From NCBI RefSeq assembly GCF_900107925.1, contig NZ_FNUJ01000003.1:558001-622000 (forward strand): DNA of 64,000 nt. Reading direction: 5' to 3'. Source of the DNA: Amycolatopsis pretoriensis (GTDB lineage Bacteria > Actinomycetota > Actinomycetes > Mycobacteriales > Pseudonocardiaceae). Positions 60,413 to 64,000 of this stretch are shown one piece after another; positions within the stretch are counted from its first letter, which is position 1; each line of letters opens with the position of its first letter. The position numbers and the translations under genes were made by a program. The notes beneath the pieces were generated by a model. The model was not told where the DNA came from. It saw only the letters and a list, made by a program, of their open reading frames with translations, and made no database searches.

Positions 60413-62149
60413 TTACTTCGGGCCGCGAGTCCAGTTCACGGCAGACCCGAACGGGCCCACCATCGGTGGACCGGGTGTCACACCCGAGATACCCGAACCG
60501 ATCGCCAGGGTGTCCGCCGATTGGAACAGCGGAATCACCACGTTCTGGCGCCAAAGTTCAGGCTCAAGGGTGGTGAGCGCTTCGGTGATCGGTGTCGAAC
60601 CGGACAGCGCCGCGTCGATCGAGGGCTGCAGCGCCGGATCGCAGAACCCCGCCGAATTGCCCGGAACGACGGGTTTCGTCCGGTCGGCGCCGGCGGCGGT
60701 CTGCTCGGGGCGGCAGCCGAAGGTCGAGGCGAGCACCGACGCCGTGTCGCCGCCCACCGCCTGCGGTACGACCGCGATGTCGACCCCGACGTTGCCCGCC
60801 GAGTCGCCGGTCGGCTGCTGGACCCCGGAGACGACCGGCATCGCGAGCAGGCCGCTGAACAGGTCGCGCGGCTGCGGCGTGATCGCGTTGACCTCGATGC
60901 CCTGCGCGGCCAGCTGGCCGGTGAGCTCCTTGGCGATCGTCGCGTACGGCTCCTGGGTGCCCGGCGAGGCGATGACCAGCGAGAGCGCCTTGCCGTTCTT
61001 GCGCCAGGTGCCCGCGGTCTTGGCGTACCCCGCGGCCTTCAGCGACTCCTCGGCCTTCGCGACGTCGGGCGCGGTCGGCGGGCCGGGCGGGATGGTCGCC
61101 GCGTAGCCCTTCACCGACGGCGCCGTCACCTGCGCGTCGGCGTGCAGCTGCGACGACGGGCCGCCGTTGACGCCCTCGGTGATCAGCTTGGTCCGGTCGA
61201 TCAGCGCGGCGACCCCGGCCCGCACCTGGGCGTCCTGCAGGGTGGCGCTGACCGGGCGCAGCAGCACGTCGGCGACCAGCGGCCGGGCGACGGTGTGCAG
61301 CTTGACGGCCGGCCCGAGGTCGCCGAGCCGCTTGAGCTGGTCGCCGGTGGTCCGGGCCAGCGCGAACTGGTCGTTGCCGCTCTGCAGCGCGGCCAGCAGG
61401 GTCTGCGGGTCCGAGCGGCGCAGCACGATCCGGTCGATCGCCGCGGGCTTCTCCCAGTAGCGCTCGTTGCGCTCGAGGATGACCTCGCCGCGGGCGGTGT
61501 CGAGGCTCTTGATCGAGAACGGGCCGGCGATGGCCGGGAAGTTCGAGGCCAGGGCCCCGCGCCAGCCGTCGGGGGCGTCCTTGAGCAGGTGGGCGGGCAG
61601 CAGGTCGGAGAAGAGCGTCTGCCAGCCGGGGTACGGCTTGGCGAAGGTGACCTCGACGCGCTTGCCGCCTTCGCGGGACTGCAGGTCGCTGATCTGCCGG
61701 TAGCCGGCGGGCCCGATCACGCCGGGCTGGTCGCGCATCTGGGTGCGCAGGTAGTCGAAGTCCTCGGCGGCGATCGGCGCGCCGTCGGACCAGGACGCGT
61801 CGGCCCGGATCTCGTAGGCGACCACGAACGGCTGCTGCGAGACCACCTCGGCGGACTTCATGAGGTTCTTGTCGAGCTGGGTGCTGCCGTCGTCCTTCTG
61901 GCGGAACACCGAGGGCAGCAGCAGCTGCGACAGCGCCGAGGTGACCTGCGAGGAGTCGGCGAGGTTGTGCGGGTTGTACCCGCCCAGGACGTCGTCGACC
62001 CCGACGACGATCTGCGACGGCGTCTTCCCGGTGGTCGAGGCGGGCGGCACCGAGGACGACACCACCGGCGGCGGCGGGGTGTTCGAGCAGGCGGTGACCA
62101 GCACGGTCGCGAGCGCCAGTACCGGCACCGCCTTGCGATTCACCCGCAC
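60413..62149 (-). CDS. lpqW: LpqW-like lipoprotein (SBP family 5 fold)
   Basis: Lipoprotein of 578 residues with lipobox LVTAC (Cys at 21). The fold is that of peptide-binding proteins: VVAYEIRADASWSDGAPIAAEDF (in part), GPFSIKSLDTARGEVILERN, RYWEKPAAIDRIVLRR. The closest context is LpqW, a mycobacterial protein that controls branching of phosphatidylinositol mannoside synthesis and lies just downstream of typA, as here. Ordinary peptide binding remains possible because an importer lies next door, but the neighbour at 58319 already serves that role. GTG at 62149 has GGAGG seven bases upstream. No gene seen in 60128-60412 or 62150-62396. Confidence 0.75.
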   Translation of the reverse strand: MRVNRKAVPVLALATVLVTACSNTPPPPVVSSSVPPASTTGKTPSQIVVGVDDVLGGYNPHNLADSSQVTSALSQLLLPSVFRQKDDGSTQLDKNLMKSAEVVSQQPFVVAYEIRADASWSDGAPIAAEDFDYLRTQMRDQPGVIGPAGYRQISDLQSREGGKRVEVTFAKPYPGWQTLFSDLLPAHLLKDAPDGWRGALASNFPAIAGPFSIKSLDTARGEVILERNERYWEKPAAIDRIVLRRSDPQTLLAALQSGNDQFALARTTGDQLKRLGDLGPAVKLHTVARPLVADVLLRPVSATLQDAQVRAGVAALIDRTKLITEGVNGGPSSQLHADAQVTAPSVKGYAATIPPGPPTAPDVAKAEESLKAAGYAKTAGTWRKNGKALSLVIASPGTQEPYATIAKELTGQLAAQGIEVNAITPQPRDLFSGLLAMPVVSGVQQPTGDSAGNVGVDIAVVPQAVGGDTASVLASTFGCRPEQTAAGADRTKPVVPGNSAGFCDPALQPSIDAALSGSTPITEALTTLEPELWRQNVVIPLFQSADTLAIGSGISGVTPGPPMVGPFGSAVNWTRGPK

Positions 62150-62396
62150 GCCCCGTTCCTCCCAGATTCTCCCCGATCGGGTCAGCCATGCTCCCACGAC
62201 CGCGTCCGCCGCCGGAACCGAGATTCCCACACCCGGATCGGCCGGGTCCGGCACCCCTGGGTGCCGCTATGGGAAAGGACGCGCGGAGCACCGTCCGGGT
62301 TCCCGGACCGTTCCGGAACGGCGGAACGAACACGCGCCGGACACGGGCCGGGATTCACGCGGTGGTGAACACCAGGCTTCGAGTCCCCGCGGCCCC

Positions 62397-62477
62397 TATA
62401 AAGATATAAGGAGAAGAACCGCGGAATTCGTGACGTCGTGTCGGTCTATTCTCCACCCAGGGTGACGGATGGGCAAC
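62397..62477. promoter_or_regulatory. AT-rich promoter-like segment before typA terminator
   Basis: TATAAAGATATAAGGAG (62397-62413) is the most AT-rich patch of the region. On the plus strand it could drive a short RNA ending at the terminator 62478-62516; on the minus strand it could promote lpqW with a leader of about 250 bases. An 11-codon ORF from GTG at 62430 (MTSCRSILHPG) lies here but its ribosome-binding site is too distant. Role undecided. Confidence 0.35.
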
Positions 62478-62516
62478 GAAAAAACCTCCCGGTGGGGAAC
62501 ACCGGGAGGTTTTTTC
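62478..62516. terminator. Bidirectional terminator of typA
   Basis: Perfect 17-bp stem GAAAAAACCTCCCGGTG / CACCGGGAGGTTTTTTC with loop GGGAA. Runs of six A and six T at the two ends make it a classical Rho-independent terminator in either direction. It lies 12 bases after the typA stop. Confidence 0.95.
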
Positions 62517-62528
62517 GCTATTCGCCGA

Positions 62529-64000
62529 TCAGCCGTTGTCGCGGCTCTTCGCGCGCGAACGCTCCTTCGCGCGGGTATTGACGTCCAAAGTCACCTTCCG
62601 GACGCGGACGACATCCGGCGCGACCTCGACGCACTCGTCGACCGAGCAGAACTCCAGCGCCTCTTCCAGGCCCATCTTGCGCGGGCGGGCCAGCGTCTCC
62701 ATCACGTCGGCGGAGGACTGACGCATGTTGGTCAGCTTCTTCTCCTTGGTGATGTTGATGTCGAGGTCCTCGAAGCGCGGGTTCTCGCCCACGACCATGC
62801 CCTCGTACACCTCGGCGCCCGGCTCGACGAAGAACGTGCCGCGGTCGGCCAGCTGGATCATCGCGTACGCGGTGACCGGGCCGGTCCGGTCGGCGACCAA
62901 GGAGCCGCTGTGGCGGGTGCGGATCTCGCCCGCCCACGGGAAGTAGCCCTCGAACACGTGGTTCGCGATGCCGGTGCCGCGGGTCTCGGTGAGGAAGTCG
63001 GTGCGGAAGCTGATCAGGCCGCGCGACGGCAGCACGTACTCCAGCTTGATCCGGCCGGTGCCGTTGCCGCTCATGTCCTCCATGCGGCCCTTCCGGGCGG
63101 CCAGGAGCTGGGTGATCGCGCCGAGGTGCTCCTCCGGCGAGTCGATGTAGAGGCGCTCGAACGGCTCGTGCAGCTTGCCGTCGATCGTGCGCAGGACCAC
63201 CTGCGGCTTGCCGACGGTCAGCTCGAAGCCCTCGCGGCGCATCTGCTCGACGAGGATGGCCAGCGCCAGCTCTCCGCGGCCCTGGACCTCCCAGGTGTCG
63301 GGGCGCTCGGTCGGCAGGACGCGGATCGAGACGTTGCCGATCAGCTCCTGGTCGAGGCGCGCCTTGACCAGCCGCGCGGTGACCTTGTCGCCGCCGTTGC
63401 GCCCGGCCAGCGGCGAGGTGTTGACGCCGATGGTCATCGAGATCGCGGGCTCGTCGACGGTGATCCGCGGCAGCGCCACCGGGTTCTCCGAGTCCGCGAG
63501 CGTGTCGCCGATCGTGATGTCCGGGATGCCGGCGATGGCGACGAGCTCGCCCGCGCTGGCCTCGATCGCCGGGACGCGGGTGAGCGCCTCGGTGACCAGC
63601 AGCTCGGAGATGCGCACGTTCTGGACGTTGCCGTCTTCGCGCATCCAGGCCACCGTCTGGCCCTTGCGCAGCTTGCCGGCGTGGATGCGGATCAGCGCGA
63701 TGCGGCCGAGGAAGTTGGACGCGTCGAGGTTGGTGACCAGCGCCTGCAGCGGCGCGTCGAGGTCGGCGGCGGGCGGCGGAACGTGCCGGAGCAGCGTGTC
63801 GAACAGCGGGTCGAGGTTCTCGCTCTCGGGGATCTCACCGTCGGCGGGCTGCTCCAGGCTCGCCTTGCCGGCGCGCGCGGAGGCGTAGACGACCGGGAGG
63901 TCGAGGATCGCGTCGTGGTCGGCGTCCTCGATGTCGCTGGCCAGCTCGAGCAGCAGGTCGTGGGTCTCCTCGACGACCTCGGCGATCCGGGCGTCCGGGC
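62529..64000 (-). CDS. typA: Ribosome-binding GTPase TypA/BipA, 5' end outside window
   Basis: Translational GTPase needed for ribosome assembly and stress adaptation. About 490 codons are inside the window; the N-terminal G domain motifs (G1-G3) lie beyond 64000. Visible parts: end of the G domain (ILDLPVVYASARAGKA with G5), domain II (LDASNFLGRIALIRIHAG), domain III and V (GRGELALAILVEQMRREG, LEYVLPSRGLISFRTDFL) and the BipA-specific C-terminal domain (ITKEKKLTNMRQSSADVME). The end is basic. Read towards lpqW, as in mycobacteria. Confidence 0.95.
   Translation of the reverse strand, partial: PDARIAEVVEETHDLLLELASDIEDADHDAILDLPVVYASARAGKASLEQPADGEIPESENLDPLFDTLLRHVPPPAADLDAPLQALVTNLDASNFLGRIALIRIHAGKLRKGQTVAWMREDGNVQNVRISELLVTEALTRVPAIEASAGELVAIAGIPDITIGDTLADSENPVALPRITVDEPAISMTIGVNTSPLAGRNGGDKVTARLVKARLDQELIGNVSIRVLPTERPDTWEVQGRGELALAILVEQMRREGFELTVGKPQVVLRTIDGKLHEPFERLYIDSPEEHLGAITQLLAARKGRMEDMSGNGTGRIKLEYVLPSRGLISFRTDFLTETRGTGIANHVFEGYFPWAGEIRTRHSGSLVADRTGPVTAYAMIQLADRGTFFVEPGAEVYEGMVVGENPRFEDLDINITKEKKLTNMRQSSADVMETLARPRKMGLEEALEFCSVDECVEVAPDVVRVRKVTLDVNTRAKERSRAKSRDNG

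Overview
The window is chromosomal DNA of a very GC-rich actinobacterium. The gene content points to the Pseudonocardiales, most likely Amycolatopsis or a close relative. It combines mycobacterial-type housekeeping genes (MtrA/MtrB/LpqB, SecA, long HPF, WhiB2-type regulator, TobH-like SIS protein, DUF3499, MshB) with Streptomyces-like accessory genes (AfsR/SARP regulator, orphan P450, two TTA codons in one gene). The genus is an inference from gene order and style, not from a marker-gene comparison. No rRNA, tRNA or CRISPR array was recognised.

Layout. 1-6.4 kb: two tandem lipoproteins, an NAD(P)-binding epimerase-like protein, an IS30 transposase remnant, a WS/DGAT-type acyltransferase with a coupled DUF6912 gene, a SpoU-type RNA methyltransferase and a small HAD phosphatase. 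6.5-18.3 kb: a conserved block read mostly on the minus strand (DUF6459/Rv3235-like, P450, secA, hpf, comF-like, lpqB, mtrB, mtrA). 18.3-24.4 kb: an accessory block on the plus strand (IclR regulator, ketopantoate-reductase-like gene with ArsR, WYL regulator facing a small DUF1579-like gene, large FAD/GcvT oxidase). 24.4-31 kb: tmk, an exported papain-like protease operon, an XRE-type regulator, YjdF, a VapB-VapC-VOC operon, and adenosylhomocysteinase. 31-49.7 kb: a membrane hydrolase-like protein, a LAxTG surface protein, an amino-acid permease, a CDF metal transporter, a SARP regulator, then manA, tobH-like, trm112-like, manB, DUF3499, a degenerate metallopeptidase-like gene, a large GT2 membrane glycosyltransferase and whiB2. 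49.9-64 kb: an M50 protease, the mshB group, an oligopeptide-type ABC system, an LpqW-like lipoprotein and the 3' part of typA.

Gene order matches two separate mycobacterial neighbourhoods recalled from knowledge of M. tuberculosis: Rv3235-Rv3260 (secA1 to whiB2) and Rv1165-Rv1171 (typA, lpqW, mshB). Here they lie back to back, with accessory cassettes inserted at defined joints (mtrA/tmk, tmk/ahcY, ahcY/permease, permease/manA, lpqW/mshB).

How the genes work together: MtrB senses and phosphorylates MtrA, with lipoprotein LpqB modulating MtrB; the overlapping reading frames support one operon. SecA and HPF serve export and ribosome hibernation. ManA and ManB supply mannose phosphates for GDP-mannose, and the GT2 protein and LpqW-like protein fit an envelope-glycan context. 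The dpp-type genes form one importer: a substrate-binding lipoprotein, two DppB-like permeases, one DppC and a fused double ATPase on the opposite strand.

Most unusual signals: two families of near-perfect intergenic hairpins (one resembling parS, one nested CCCAATGTGG type), a 39-bp in-frame tandem repeat, a VOC gene translationally coupled to a toxin-antitoxin pair, a two-gene exported protease cassette, several enzymes with altered catalytic motifs, and a candidate IclR-type operator seen near several promoters.
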